From assembly GCA_028671895.1 (NCBI GenBank), contig CM053799.1, positions 46,129,455 to 46,193,454 of the forward strand: DNA of 64,000 bases, written 5' to 3'. The notes under the pieces are model-generated. The model worked only from the letters and a program-made list of their open reading frames with translations, searched no databases and was not told the DNA's origin. A program made the translations under genes and the position numbers. This DNA is from Oenanthe sinensis. Taxonomy: Eukaryota; Streptophyta; Magnoliopsida; Apiales; Apiaceae. This document shows positions 23,992 through 35,092 of the stretch, in pieces. Numbering within the stretch: the stretch's first letter is position 1; each line of letters starts with the position of its first letter.

Positions 23992-24063
23992 TATATATAT
24001 ATATGTATATATATATGTATATATGTATATATATATATATGTATATATGTATATATGTATATA

Positions 24064-24097
<34 letters not shown>
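23992..24097. repeat. (TA)n/(GTAT)n microsatellite
   Basis: About 100 bp of GTATATATATAT units ending in five to six GTAT repeats. Open frames on both strands here (rich in Tyr/Ile) are artefacts of the repeat. Confidence 0.95.
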
Positions 24098-24540
24098 ATT
24101 GTGTATTTGTGTGTATTGAACATGGAAATATAGAAAGAGATATAATAAATAGAGAAAAGGAAAACCGGGAACGAAGTTTTGTTTTCAACAGAAATATTGA
24201 ATTAACACGTGTTTTTTATATTTTTTATAAAGGTTTCTATCATATTAAGTTTGAAAAAACGCATCATCAAGTTGTGTATTCTTCAAACATTATTTTAAGT
24301 CATGTTTTTTCATGATAGTAAGGGCTATTTTATAGGTTTGTAATATTTTTGGTATTTATTGTACAAAATGTGATAAATAGGACCAAAACCCTTTTAAATT
24401 TGATATATTCCAATAGATTATTAACATTTCTTAAAATAATATATTTTTCATTAATATTAGTGAGATCTATTTGTTAGGAATCATGCAGTGTGATGATAAC
24501 AAATTACTTAGAATTGTAATTTTGATCTTAATTTTGTAAC

Positions 24541-25020
24541 TGGTTAATGGATATGTGATCTATAAATATCCATTGACTAGGGAACCATTTATCAGTTGAA
24601 TTTGTTGTTATTCAACTGATAAAATGGATTGTAACAGTGATTCAGAATTCTTTGTATTATCAATTGATTGTAATATGTCGATGGATGTAATCATCTAATC
24701 AACTGATGTTTGTTGTCTTCGATTGATAGCTCATCAACGGATGTGAAGAATGGCTAACAAAGTGTATATATTCTAAGTCAGAATTCTCTCAAATAAAGTG
24801 ATCAATGGATAAAGGAGTCAATGGATATGGATGTTGGTCGATGGATAAAAGTCAACAAAAGTCAAATCAATGGATCTCCACCAACGGATAAAAGCATCAA
24901 GGAAATCAATGGATAAAAACACAATCAATGGATAAGGGATCGATGGATACTCAAATATCTATTGATACATGAATTCGTCAATGGATAACCTATCCATTGA
25001 TGGATAAGTAAAGAATGTTT
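24541..25020. repeat. Array of about 12 TCAATGGATAA motifs in the LTR
   Basis: Copies of TC(A/G)A(T/C)GGATAA are scattered with unrelated spacers, for example near 24803, 24818, 24838, 24868, 24908, 24928 and 24968. Inverted versions (ATCCATTGA) occur near the edges. ATCAATGGAT is almost a palindrome. Confidence 0.85.
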
Positions 25021-25673
25021 GACTGATAACCTTCACAACAATTATCAGTTGATCAAAGTTTCCCAAAATAGTTAAAAAGAAATGGAATGAAATCTTTGCA
25101 GGAGTCTAAATCAATGGAAGACACTCTTGTCAAGACTGTGAAAACTTTCAAAGGAACACAGTCTTCAAGGAGAAGAACAAAATAAAAACTTTTCTAAAAA
25201 AAGGCAAAGACCTATGAAGACTGTGAAAGAACCTACATTCTATTTTAGTGCAAACATCGTAAAATATAATTTCTACTTTTATCATGTGATAGAAAATAGA
25301 AGTAGAAAATGGGATGTTATATATATTTTAGCAGTTCATTGTAGCAATAAGTAGTAGTTGAACAACAAAGAACTAAAGCATAGCACAATAGAAAGATAGA
25401 AAATATTTGTAGTGCCTTTCTTAGTTAATTTTACATGTTGTAAGCAGCTTGTTTTTAAGACCAAGGTTCATTGAAAGCAAAAATATTCACAAGTGAAAAA
25501 TCAATCCACTAGTAATTTTAAAAGATTTGTTTTCAAGTTTTCATTTTAATTTCCTAGTTTTAACATTCCAAACACTCAAACTGTTTTAATATACAAACTT
25601 AAATCCGCAAGAATTTTATATAATTCTTAAATTTGTATTCAACCCCCCTTCTACAAACTTGTACTTAAGGGAA

Positions 25674-26408
25674 TGTTTTCCCAGTTACACAAGTAGAAGG
25701 GGGGTTGAAACTTGTGTACTCTTTTTACCTGATTAAAATTAATTTAATGTAAATTAAAGCTTTTAATTAAGAACAAACACAAAACTGTGAATGAATAATG
25801 TTTGTATTATTGATATATTAATTCAAACTCTCCTAGGATGTACACAAATCATAGCAGCTTCTCTGTGTTTCTCACTGCAACTCTCTATATCTCTATGCTC
25901 TCAAAAATTTTAACAAAATAAATTAGGTTACATAGAGTTTTTATATAGAGAGTTGTCTATCAACTAATAACAGAAAATCAAATTACAATAGGAATAGAAT
26001 TCCTAATTATTAGCTAACAACTTCCTTCTGTGATTCTTCTTCATTTTCATAGCATATCTGCAATATATTTTCCTTTATCATTGAAGGCTTTCCATTACTG
26101 TGATCATCTCCCAAATTCAGATTCAGCTTTATAGATTCTAAAAACCTTCAGACTCTGGTGATCTTCATTCTCTGACAGACTACAGACTTTGATTGTCTAT
26201 AGACTCTGATTGAACTCCTGACTCTGACTTTATTTCTCCTGAAAATATTCTAAGTACAAATACTTTTGATACCTATACAGGGACTAACTAGACTCTGATT
26301 TACATTTACTTTGATCAGAGACTAGAAAGACTAATTCTATTACAGATATATCTATGCTAGACTCTGTTCTAGTATTTTGTACATCATCAATTGAATATAT
26401 TCCTAACA
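25674..26408 (-). mobile_element. Solo LTR nested within another LTR, 735 bp
   Basis: On the minus strand it reads TGTTAGGAATATATTC to GGGAAAACA. A perfect 5-bp duplication GGGAA flanks it at 25669-25673 and 26409-26413. It carries the C6 tract near its 3' end (plus-strand AGAAGGGGGGTTG at about 25695). It holds several AGACTCTGATT-like motifs at about 26150-26370. It inserted into the 3' end of the LTR 24472-26419, so it is younger than that LTR. Confidence 0.92.
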
Positions 26409-26593
26409 GGGAAATAACACTATTAATTTATTCACTTTTTCTTCTCCTTTATTTATATTTTTCAATTTTTATGCACAAATTAAATATTGAGTACATATTT
26501 AAATGTCTAGAAGCTGAAAAAAAAAGTGCAAAGTAAAAACAATCTCTGGTATTTAACCTTGTACTTATAAGCTGCAACTCTTTTTACATGAGT

Positions 26594-27128
26594 TTAGGCT
26601 CGTAAACGGATTGGGTTTGGATGGATCGGTCTATATCCATATCTTGATTCATTTATTTTTTGGATTTGAATTTGGATCGGATCGGGGGTCAAATTTTTGA
26701 TAGGTCAATCCATATTCGGTCCGTTAGGATCTTGGGTTATCAGATAAGATATCCGATCCGTTTAAAAATTATTTAAGCGAGTTTTCCGTGTCATATAATT
26801 TTATTGTGCGTGTTTTGTATTGTTTGTTTTTCTCAGGTTTTTCTCCCTAACAATATAAATAGTTAAATATTATATATATTATCTGAATATATAAATATAT
26901 TTCATATTTTTATATATAGGGTCATTTTCTATGAAGAATTATAATTTAATACTATATATCGGGTCATTAAAGGATTGAATCATACTAAATTCATATCCGT
27001 TCTTTATCAAATTGAATTATTATCGGATCAGATCGGATCTTTAACGGATTAAATTTTTTTTCTAAAGATACATATCCATTTATTTAACTACGAATCGGAT
27101 CGGTTAATCCATATGAATTAACAGGTCT
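26594..27128. mobile_element. Non-autonomous hAT element, 535 bp
   Basis: The 8-mer ACATGAGT occurs exactly on both sides (26586-26593 and 27129-27136). Termini (TTAGGCTCGTAAACGG and the complement of the right end, AGACCTGTTAATTC) form a poor inverted repeat of hAT type. Subterminal copies of GGATCGGATCGG and ATCCGATCCG resemble a hAT subterminal array. No coding region. Confidence 0.82.
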
Positions 27129-27163
27129 ACATGAGTCCACGAGTCGATCTAGACTATAATATC

Positions 27164-27190
27164 TATATATATATATATATATATATATAT
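27164..27190. repeat. (AT)n microsatellite
   Basis: A pure run of AT dinucleotides between the hAT element and the 920-bp repeat. Confidence 0.95.
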
Positions 27191-27260
27191 CTAATTCCTG
27201 ACGTAACCCATGTTATGAAATTACAAACCATGTCCCTTAGTTAAGACATGGTTAGGTTAG

Positions 27261-28180
27261 TTATAGTTACGAGAAAGGGTAATATAGTCTTTTAATTACA
27301 CATTTATTTTTCTATTGACTTATATTCCCTTCATTCCACTTATTCTCTCTTCACTCGCTCTCTTTTACATATTTCTTAATTCTTATCATTACTCCACTAA
27401 TTCTCTCTCCTTCTTATTTCATATTCACCCTTTTTTACATACTATCTTATTTTCTACTTGTAACATTTTATTATTTTTAGACTAATTTTTAATTTCTCGA
27501 GTAACTCGTCTATCTAAATTACGGAGTACTAATTTTGTCATTGAGTTAATGCTAACTTTAGTTATTATTAATTATAATCAAAGTTATTAATATTTTTTTC
27601 ACATTTAATTTTACTCTTTATCTCTTCACTTATTCTCTCTTTCTCTCTCTTTCTCATTTCTTAACTAACTCTCCATTTATTCTCTCTTTCACATTTCTAA
27701 ATTAATATTCTTCTTACCATTTTTCACTAATTTTCAATTATTCTCATTTTTCATTTTTTTCTTCAGAATTATTAGTTAGTATCCATATCAATATTAAATC
27801 AATATTTCTTAATCACATATTCAGTTATTCTCTCTTCCTTATTTCCTAATTACCCAAAATTATTAACAAATTTTTTATTATTAATATCATTTTTAACTAA
27901 ATTTCAACCATTTTCATTTTTTATTTTTATTTAGAATTATCAATTAATATTAATAAAAATATTCAATTAATATATATGTACTCAAATTCTCCTTTTACCA
28001 ACCATATCCCTTAGTTATGTCCCTAATTAAACTTAATTTAAGTTAATTATTATTATAACAAACTATATTTATTGATACTTCATAATTTTTATATATTATT
28101 TTCAAATTTGGTCCTAATTTATTTTTTTTAAACTTTAAATCAATTTGTTATTATTAAATTTTAAAGTTGTATATCGTAAA
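27261..28180. repeat. 920-bp direct repeat, copy 1
   Basis: Begins TTATAGTTACGAGAAAGGG and ends GTTGTATATCGTAAA. It matches 31377-32295 along its full length, with few differences and a (TC)n length difference. It is CT- and AT-rich and non-coding. The ends do not read TG...CA and no target duplication was found, so calling it an LTR is not justified. A phrase CCATGTCCCTTAGTTA just to its left recurs within it (CCATATCCCTTAGTTATG at about 28003). Confidence 0.88.
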
Positions 28181-28430
28181 ATATTAAAAAATCGCATCAT
28201 TCATTATATATCTATTTAAAATTACATTGAATAAAACAAAAAATATTACATTATAAGAAAAAGATCTAAAATGCACATTTTTTTGACATTATTTAAACAT
28301 GATATAATATTACACCGATTAGTTGAATATAATATAAGTATAATTATAATTAAATATTTTCTAATTTAATTAATTAATTAATTAATTGCTTTGTTATGTT
28401 TTGTTAATAAATTACTAACTAAAGTAATTA

Positions 28431-31376
28431 TGTTTAATTGGTTCTGTTTAATGGTCTTGACAAGGATATGTTTGACAATGTTATCAACTGCACAACTTCC
28501 AAAGAAGTCTGGGATACTCTTCAAACTCTATGTGAAGGCACTGAGCAAGTAAAGAAGAATAAGATGCAACTCTTGATTCAGAAATATGAAGTCTTTCACT
28601 TCAAGAGTGATGAAGCAATTAATGATACATATAGTAGGTTTCAAAAGCTTCTAAATGAGCTAAACCTATATGGAAGAGTATATGTTGTTGAGGATACCAA
28701 TCTCAAGTTTTTGAGGTCCTTACCCAAGGAATGGAAACCAATCACTGTGACTATTAGACAGTCTCTTGACTTCAAAGAATACACTCTTGATAAGTTGTAT
28801 GGAATTTTGAAGACATATGAGTTGGAATTACAACAAGATGATGAGATTAAGAAAAGTTAGAAAAAGGACAAGTTTATTGCCTTGATGGTGAAGGAAAATC
28901 AAGTTGCAGAGCCTTGTGAAGATGTAGCTGTTGAAGAAGGGAGGAAGGAAAGTCATGGAAAAGCTGTAAGTGGATACATGTATGATGAATATTCAACTAA
29001 CAAGAGAAAAGAATTAGTTAAAGATGATGAATCATACACCAAGGAAGTTATTGATGAAAGAGATGAGCATCTAGCCTTTCTATCAAGAAAATTCTCAAAT
29101 CTCAAATTCAAGAGAAATTCAATGCAAAGGCTTGGATCCCAGTTCAGGAAAGAGAGTCAACAAAACAAGAATCTTGTTGACAGAACTCAGTTCAAATATT
29201 TCAACTGTGGATTGACTGGTCACTTTTCAAATGAATGCAGAAAGCCAAAGATGGAAAAGAAATCAAAGTTCAGTGATGGTATTGACTACAAGAAAAAGTA
29301 CTTTGATTTGCTAAAACAGAAAGAAAAGCCTTTTGTAATAGAAAAAAATGACTGGGCTGCTGAGGATGATTCTGAAGAAGAAGAATTAATCAATCTTGCA
29401 CTTATGACCAATCATGATGACCAAGAAGCTAGTTCCTCTAGCAATCAGGTAATCTCTACTAATCTATCTGAGTTATCTAAAGATGAATACAATACTACAA
29501 TTACTGAAATGACTAATGAGTTGTATAATTTGCATGTCACTCTTAAGTTCTTAAACAAAGAAAACACTAAACTCAAAAACACCATAGATTCTCTAACTGA
29601 AAGGAACACACACTTAGAGAGCGAGCTAGTGCAACTGGACAGACTCAATGTAGAGAACAGAGATGCTAGAGAGGAATTAATTGACTGTAAAAAGAAGATA
29701 AAAACTTTGAAGGAACATTTAAAAGAAGAACTAATGACCATTGATAAATGGAACAGGTCTAGTAAAGCTAGCAAAAAGTTGAATGACATTCATGGAACAA
29801 ACTCTTTCACCATGTTGTTTGAAACTCTTGAGAGATTAGTTGTTGATGAAAATCAATCATTGGATAAGGAGCAATCGATTGTTAATCCTGAATCAACTGA
29901 TAAGGATTATCCATCGATTGATAATATTATCTCAACGGATAATTATCCGTCGATTGAAAAATCATCAACTGCTAAATAATCTATTTTAAAAACTAAGCTT
30001 AACAGACCTGTTAAATTTGTGACTGACAGTGTCTCCTCTAAATCAGAAGATCAAGTTGAGAAGGCTAATATAGGGTATTTGTCTAAGAATCAGTTAAAAA
30101 ATAAATTAGAAAAGATAAAGCCTGAAACTAAGCCTATTGAGAAAAAGAAAAAGAACAGAAATGGTAAAGTAGGTATAAACAAACACAATAACTACCCACC
30201 TGACATGTATGCTCCCAGAAAAATATGTGTTAAATGTGGTGGTAAAAATCATCTATATGTGCATTGCAAATCTAACATGCCTTTCATACCTAATATGTCT
30301 GCAAACTCTGTTTTTCCTCAATTAGTTGTTCATCATGCTATTCATGATATTCATTCTCAATATGCATCTATGCCTTATATGCTTAATCCATATCTTGCAT
30401 TTGCTAACATGAATATGCCTGCTGTGCCTTGGAATATGAACATCAATATTCAGGCATCAAATTTTTCTAATCTTGCAAGTATGAATGATCCAAGTATTAG
30501 CACTGAGAATCTTGAGGTGAGGAAACCAACACCCAATGTTGAAGTAGAATTAAAATCACCTAAACCAAAGGTACAAAAGTTAGAAACCAAACCAAAGGTA
30601 GCAACTAATAAGAAAGGACCCAAGGCAACTTGGGTACCAAAATCAACTTGATTGTTTTTGGATGTGTGCAGGGAAAAAGAAGGAATCTTTGGTACTTGGA
30701 CAGTGGGTGTTCAAGACATATAATTGGAGATAAATCCCTGTTCACAAATTTTGAGGAGAGAGTTGGCCCTAGAGTAATTTTTGAAGATGACAGCAAGGGT
30801 TACACCATGGGATATGGCTTGATTTCAACAGAAAATGTTATCATTGAACCTGTTACACTAGTTGATGGCTTAAGACACAATTTGTTGAGCATCAGTCAAC
30901 TATGTGATAATGAAAATAAAGTTTGCTTCACAACTGAAGCATGCATAATTTCCAACAAGAAAAATGAAAGCCTAGTAATGACTTGGAATAGAAAAGGAAA
31001 TGTGTATATAGCTGACTTCAACTCAACAAATGCAGATTCAATGACTTGTCTTCTTTCAAAAGCAAGTACAAATGAAAGTTAGTTGTGGCATAGAAAATTA
31101 GATCACTTAAATTTCAAAGCCATGAACCAATTGGTCAAGAAAAATCAAGTGATAGGATTACCAGAGATAGAATTTGTCAAAGATGGATGATGTGATACTT
31201 GTCAAAAAGGCAAACAAAGGAAGACATCATTAAAGTCAAAATTGGAATCATCAATTGAGAAACCACTTGAGCTATTACACATGAATTTGTTTGGTCCTGC
31301 AAACATCATGTCCATTGCAAAGAAAAAGTATGCCCTAGTCATTGTGGATGACTTTTCATGGACTTATTTCTTGCAT
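28431..31376 (+). pseudogene. Truncated Copia (SIRE-like) gag-protease-integrase fragment
   Basis: Gag of the UBN2 type begins abruptly (LFNGLDKDMF) without its N-terminus. One frame runs from 28438 through stops at about 28858 and 29977 to 30651: gag core, a CCHC knuckle whose first Cys is changed (YFNCGLTGHFSNEC), a coiled-coil-like stretch, a peptide repeat TDKDYPSID/STDNYPSIE near 29900-29960, then a second knuckle (CVKCGGKNHLYVHC). From 30630, in another frame, come the retropepsin motif (YLDSGCSRH), the pre-integrase HxxxH-type segment (LWHRKLDHLN) and CDTCQKGK with a stop just before it. Integrase breaks off after DDFSWTYFL at 31376, exactly where the second 920-bp repeat starts. Reverse transcriptase and RNase H are absent. 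It cannot be functional. Confidence 0.88.
29858..29972 (+). repeat. Gag-coding copies of the LTR-type motif
   Basis: Within gag, DNA such as TCAACTGATAA, ATCCATCGATTGATAA and CAACGGATAA recurs several times and encodes the peptide repeat (S)TD(K/N)YPSI(D/E). The nucleotide motif is of the same type as the arrays in the solo LTRs at 24541-25020 and 58470-58980. Confidence 0.75.
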
Positions 31377-32295
31377 TTATAATTACGAGAAAGGGTAATA
31401 TAGTCTTTTAATTACACATTTATTTTTCTATTGGCTTATATTCCCTTCACTCCATTCATTCTCTCTCCACTTGCTCTTTTTTCCATATTTCTTAATTATT
31501 ATCCTCACTCCACTAATTCTCTCTCTTTCTCATTTCATATTCACTTTTTTTTTACATACTATCTTATTTTCTACTTTTATCATTTTATTATTTTTGGACT
31601 AATTTTTAATTTCTCAAGTAACCCATCTATCCAAATTACGGAATACTAATTTTGTCATTGAGTTAAGGCTAACTTTAGTTATTATTAATTATAATCAAAG
31701 TTATTAATGTTTTTTCACATTTATTTTTACTCTTTATCTCTTCACTTATTCTCTCTCTCTCTCTCTCTCTCTCTCGTTTTTTAACTAACTCTCCATTTAT
31801 TCTCTCTTTCCCATTTCTAAATTAATCTTCTTCTTACCATATTTCACTAATTTTCAATTATTCTCATTTTTCATTTCCCCCCAGAATTATTAGTTAGTAT
31901 CCAGATCAATATTAAATCAATATTTCTTAATCACATATTCAGTTATTCTCTCTTCCTTATTTCTTAATTACCCAAAATCATTAACATATTTTTTTATTAT
32001 TAATATCATTTTTCACTAAATTTCAACCATTTTCATTTTCATTTAGAATTGTCAATTAATATCAATAACAATATTCAATTAATATATATGTACCAAAATT
32101 CTCATGTTACCAACCACATCCCTTAGTTATGTTCCTAATTAAACTTAATTTAAGTTAATTATTATTATAACAAACTGTATTTATTGATACTTTATAATTT
32201 TTGTATATTATTTTCAAATTTGATCCTAATTTAATTTTTTCAAACTTTAAATCAATTTATTATTATTATTAAATTTTAAAGTTGTATATTGTAAA
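31377..32295. repeat. 920-bp direct repeat, copy 2
   Basis: Full-length match to 27261-28180 in the same orientation; 919 bp. It contains a pure (TC)n run at about 31751-31774. Its left edge cuts the integrase reading frame. Confidence 0.88.
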
Positions 32296-32581
32296 TTAAT
32301 TTTAATATATTTTAATCCAAGTGTGAGTATACATCACAGATATCTGTTTTAGGAATAAATATGTATATATATTCACAGTGATATTGTGTCCTAAGAATAG
32401 ATCAAATACAGATGTATGGTTACTAGTAGTTTGCAGTATGCTTGTGATGTAAATGTAATAGGATTTGTTGTCTTTAGTTTGTCTTGAAATATGGATTAAG
32501 AGAGAGAGTTGATTCTTTATGCATTCTATTAGGAGCTATACTTTGTAGTAGTTCCTTATTACCATGATTGTTCTGTTGCAG

Positions 32582-33184
32582 TTGGACGCATGTTCACACC
32601 CTTTCTTTGATGAGCTCCGTGAGCCCAATGCTCGCCTACCAAATGGTCATCCACTACCTCCATTTTCGACTTTAAGCAAAAGGTGTGCCACCTAACCTTT
32701 TCATACACAATAAAAGGATGTGACACACTGCATAAACTATATTGTTCTTGGGTTTCTCGAGCATATTTCATGTTCTCAAACTATTGATACTCATTGTTTT
32801 AAGAAAAAAATCAAGCTGATCATAGACAGGCTTTAAGCCTTTTTGGAAGACGTATGGCTTGATATTTGTTGTAGGAATAAATCTATATTTCATAGTATTT
32901 GTGCTAGTTTGCATATTTCATGATTCATGTTTACTGTACTGAAATCTTGTAACTATTAATTTGTAAGTTTCTGAATTATAGGTTGTGTCAAGTTTTAAGT
33001 TTCTAAATGATCATATTTGCATCCCATCTATTTTTCTTGGGCAAGTGTTTGTCTGTATATACTGAGTTTTTTGTGGTTACAGCTGTCAGGAGCATCCGCC
33101 GATCTTGTTAACAGATTGATACCTGACCATGTGAAAGGGCAAATGGGTCTACGGTTTTTGCATCCAACAGGAACAGGAACATAA
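32582..33184 (+). pseudogene. Orphan last two exons of a GSK3/shaggy-like kinase
   Basis: The first exon (32582 to about 32687) follows a good TTGCAG acceptor and encodes LDACSHPFFDELREPNARLP, the conserved C-terminal end of plant GSK3 kinases. Towards its end the frame slips: IFDFKQK, expected before the junction, is in a different frame from the preceding residues. The second exon (33083-33184) follows GTTACAG and encodes LSGASADLVNRLIPDHVKGQ, then ends at TAA. No kinase catalytic exons were found anywhere in the window, and the 920-bp repeat ends only 286 bp upstream. This is a gene fragment, probably cut off by rearrangement or captured by a transposon. A working gene with very distant exons is unlikely given the frame slip. 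Confidence 0.82.
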
Positions 33185-34365
33185 AATGCAGGGAAAGGAA
33201 AATCTGAGTTCAGCTTATTAAGATAAACCGGGAGGAATCTTTATTATAATCTCTGTTTAAAGGACATCTGAAGCAGCATCGATCATATTATAGTTTACCT
33301 GGACTAGTACAGATTACTGTAGCTGGATAACTGCAACTACCTGCTTTTTAGTTGCTATTTCTTCCACTCAACACTTCTCCCCCTCAAACAACAATGGTTG
33401 CCATCAAGAAAGAACAGAAAGTGAGTTCTTTTTGTATATCATGATTCTAAGCTTTCACATGAATGTTACCATGTATGTATGTTTGTATATACATGGTGTT
33501 CATGAATTGTGTAAAATTTAAAATTTGTGTATAGACAATGATTTATGTCTGTCCATGACAACTTTACCAGGGTAATTTCAAGAAAGTTATGAAAACATGC
33601 GAAGAAACATTAATTTGAATATTTAAAAGGGACTTAAAAAAGATATTTGAAAAACTAGAATTTAAAATTTTTAATCGATATATATATCAGGTCATTCTCT
33701 ACCGAACTTGTATAATTGAGATATTAGATAGACGGCCGAGATTAAAGAAGACTAAGAAAAGAATGATAGTTTAACAAAGGATGTGAAAAGAAGTTGGTTG
33801 AACACAAATAGTGTGATAATTAGGTTAAATTCCAAGACATAAATATGACTCGCACGTAAATCCGAGTTACAATTTTAGAAAAATTGAAAATTGAAAATAG
33901 TATCCGACTCACGTCGGTAGTGGTCTTATGTTCTATTGTCGGAGATCTATAGTATCCTCACAACAAAAATATTACCTATGAGCGTCAAGATTCGATAAAA
34001 TAAAATGAAATTTGTACCGTTATTTGGATGGATAAGAATAAAGGAACTATTTATAATTAACATTCTTTCTTTTATTTTATTTAAAATTATTTGAATTAGA
34101 ATTCTAATCCGTATGTTTTGAAAAAAAATACTGCATTCCAATTTTTCATCATTTTCCATATAATTCTTATTATAAAAAATTTAAACTCCCGTGTTTATTC
34201 ATGATTTCACTCATATACCCTTTTTTAATATTTTTTTTATTATAAAGTGAACACAATTTTAAAATTTTAGGAAATCTAATAACTTAAAATGTTCTCACAA
34301 GGAAATATTGTTATCACAAAAATAAACACCAAGATTTTGATAAATCTTTCTCTAATATCTTATGT
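33185..34365. other. Downstream of kinase fragment, no gene recognised
   Basis: The first 200 bp are richer in GC and probably old 3' untranslated sequence of the kinase gene. The remainder is AT-rich. A possible tiny first exon (ATGGTTGCCATCAAGAAAG at 33393, followed by a GTGAG donor) has no visible continuation. Confidence 0.45.
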
Positions 34366-34655
34366 TGTGTTTGGTTGAGAAAAAAGAATGAAATGTAATG
34401 GGTGAAATTAAAAGAAAAATAATGAAAATTTAAGAAAATATTTAAAAAAATCAAAAAGTGCTAATTTATTATGATAAGAAATGTGAAGAAAATATGTATG
34501 AAAAGAAATGTATCATTCTTTCTCAAATTAGGAGTCTGAGTTGTAGTTTATATTATTAGGAATGTAATAGATGTAAGAATGAAATTTTTAAACATTTATT
34601 CATATTTAGTTCATCCTTCCGATTTCATTAATTCCAACTAAATACAATATTAAAA
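34366..34655. mobile_element. MITE-like element with TGTTTGGTTG-type ends
   Basis: The left end GTTGTGTTTGGTTGAG is mirrored by CCAACTAAATACAATAT on the right. Sequence between is AT-rich and non-coding. The termini match only imperfectly and no clear target duplication was found. Confidence 0.5.
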
Positions 34656-34735
34656 TTTTGAGGCAAGAATTTAAACTAATATTACACTATCACAATATTT
34701 GAATTTTTAATCATTTAAAAATGGGAGGTAATCTA

Positions 34736-34998
34736 GGGTAACCATTTGCTCGATAACCTTTTTCCATTAAATGGTATCCCGACCTTCAGATCAACTCTGA
34801 ACGGCCAGGATTTTTAAAAAAATAGCGTCGAGCCGCTGTTAATAACTGCGGCTTGTGTTATTAAAAAAAATCATGATTATTAACAGTGGCTTGACGCTAT
34901 TTTTTTAAATCATGACCGTTCAGGAATTGATCCAAGGGTTAGGCCCAAGGGTTAGGAAACCATTTGCTGGAAAATATTTATCCAGCAAATGGTTGCCC
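34736..34998. mobile_element. Hairpin MITE, about 263 bp
   Basis: The ends GGGTAACCATTTGCTCGATAA and the complement of the right end GGGCAACCATTTGCTGGATAA match closely. Inner segments also pair: GAACGGCCAGGATTTT with its mirror near 34905, AAAAAAATAGCGTC at 34819 with GACGCTATTTTTTT at 34893, and CTGTTAATAA with TTATTAACAG. Nearly the whole element can fold on itself. Flanking duplication is not clear. Confidence 0.78.
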
Positions 34999-35092
34999 TC
35001 GATCACTTCCCAGAATAAAATAATCAAAACTCATGCAAATCTAAAGAATACGCTTTAAATGTTTGTTTAACTCTAACATGACTACATGACTG

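Larger units (their letters stand above)
21661..24000. mobile_element. Foldback/long-TIR element split by a solo LTR
   Basis: Two arms of about 210 bp are inverted copies of each other. The right arm is continuous (about 23790-24000). The left arm is in two pieces, 21661-21769 and 23365-23470, because the solo LTR 21770-23359 sits in it. Matching segments include GATTTGATTTAGA, AGTGGTGATTAATAGGAA, GGACTCGTG and TTAGAAAGATGAA. Without the LTR and its duplication the element would be about 745 bp with a loop near 23471-23789. No coding sequence is seen. Its outer borders run into TATA/GTAT microsatellites on both sides, so the exact termini and target duplication are unclear. It could be a Mutator-like MITE or a foldback element. 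Confidence 0.8.
24472..26419 (+). mobile_element. Solo LTR of a SIRE-like Copia element, split by another solo LTR
   Basis: Begins TGTTAGGAATC and ends GGGAAATAACA, with a perfect 5-bp target duplication CTATT at 24467-24471 and 26420-26424. The solo LTR 25674-26408 plus its own 5-bp duplication interrupts it just before the 3' end, leaving a native length of about 1.21 kb. It has the AACCCCCCTTCTAC tract at about 25640 and an array of TCAATGGATAA motifs. The 5' end resembles the solo LTR at 58408. There is no adjoining internal region. Confidence 0.9.

Noticed and set aside
23973..24315. Open frames on both strands rich in Tyr and Ile
   Set aside because: They are translations of the TATA/GTAT microsatellite and run into unrelated AT-rich DNA.
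29445..29789. Minus-strand 114-codon frame
   Set aside because: Antisense shadow of the gag coiled-coil coding stretch.
27261..32295. Calling the 920-bp repeats LTRs of the enclosed Copia fragment
   Set aside because: They lack TG/CA ends, a primer binding site, a polypurine tract and a target duplication, and the enclosed fragment is cut at both ends.
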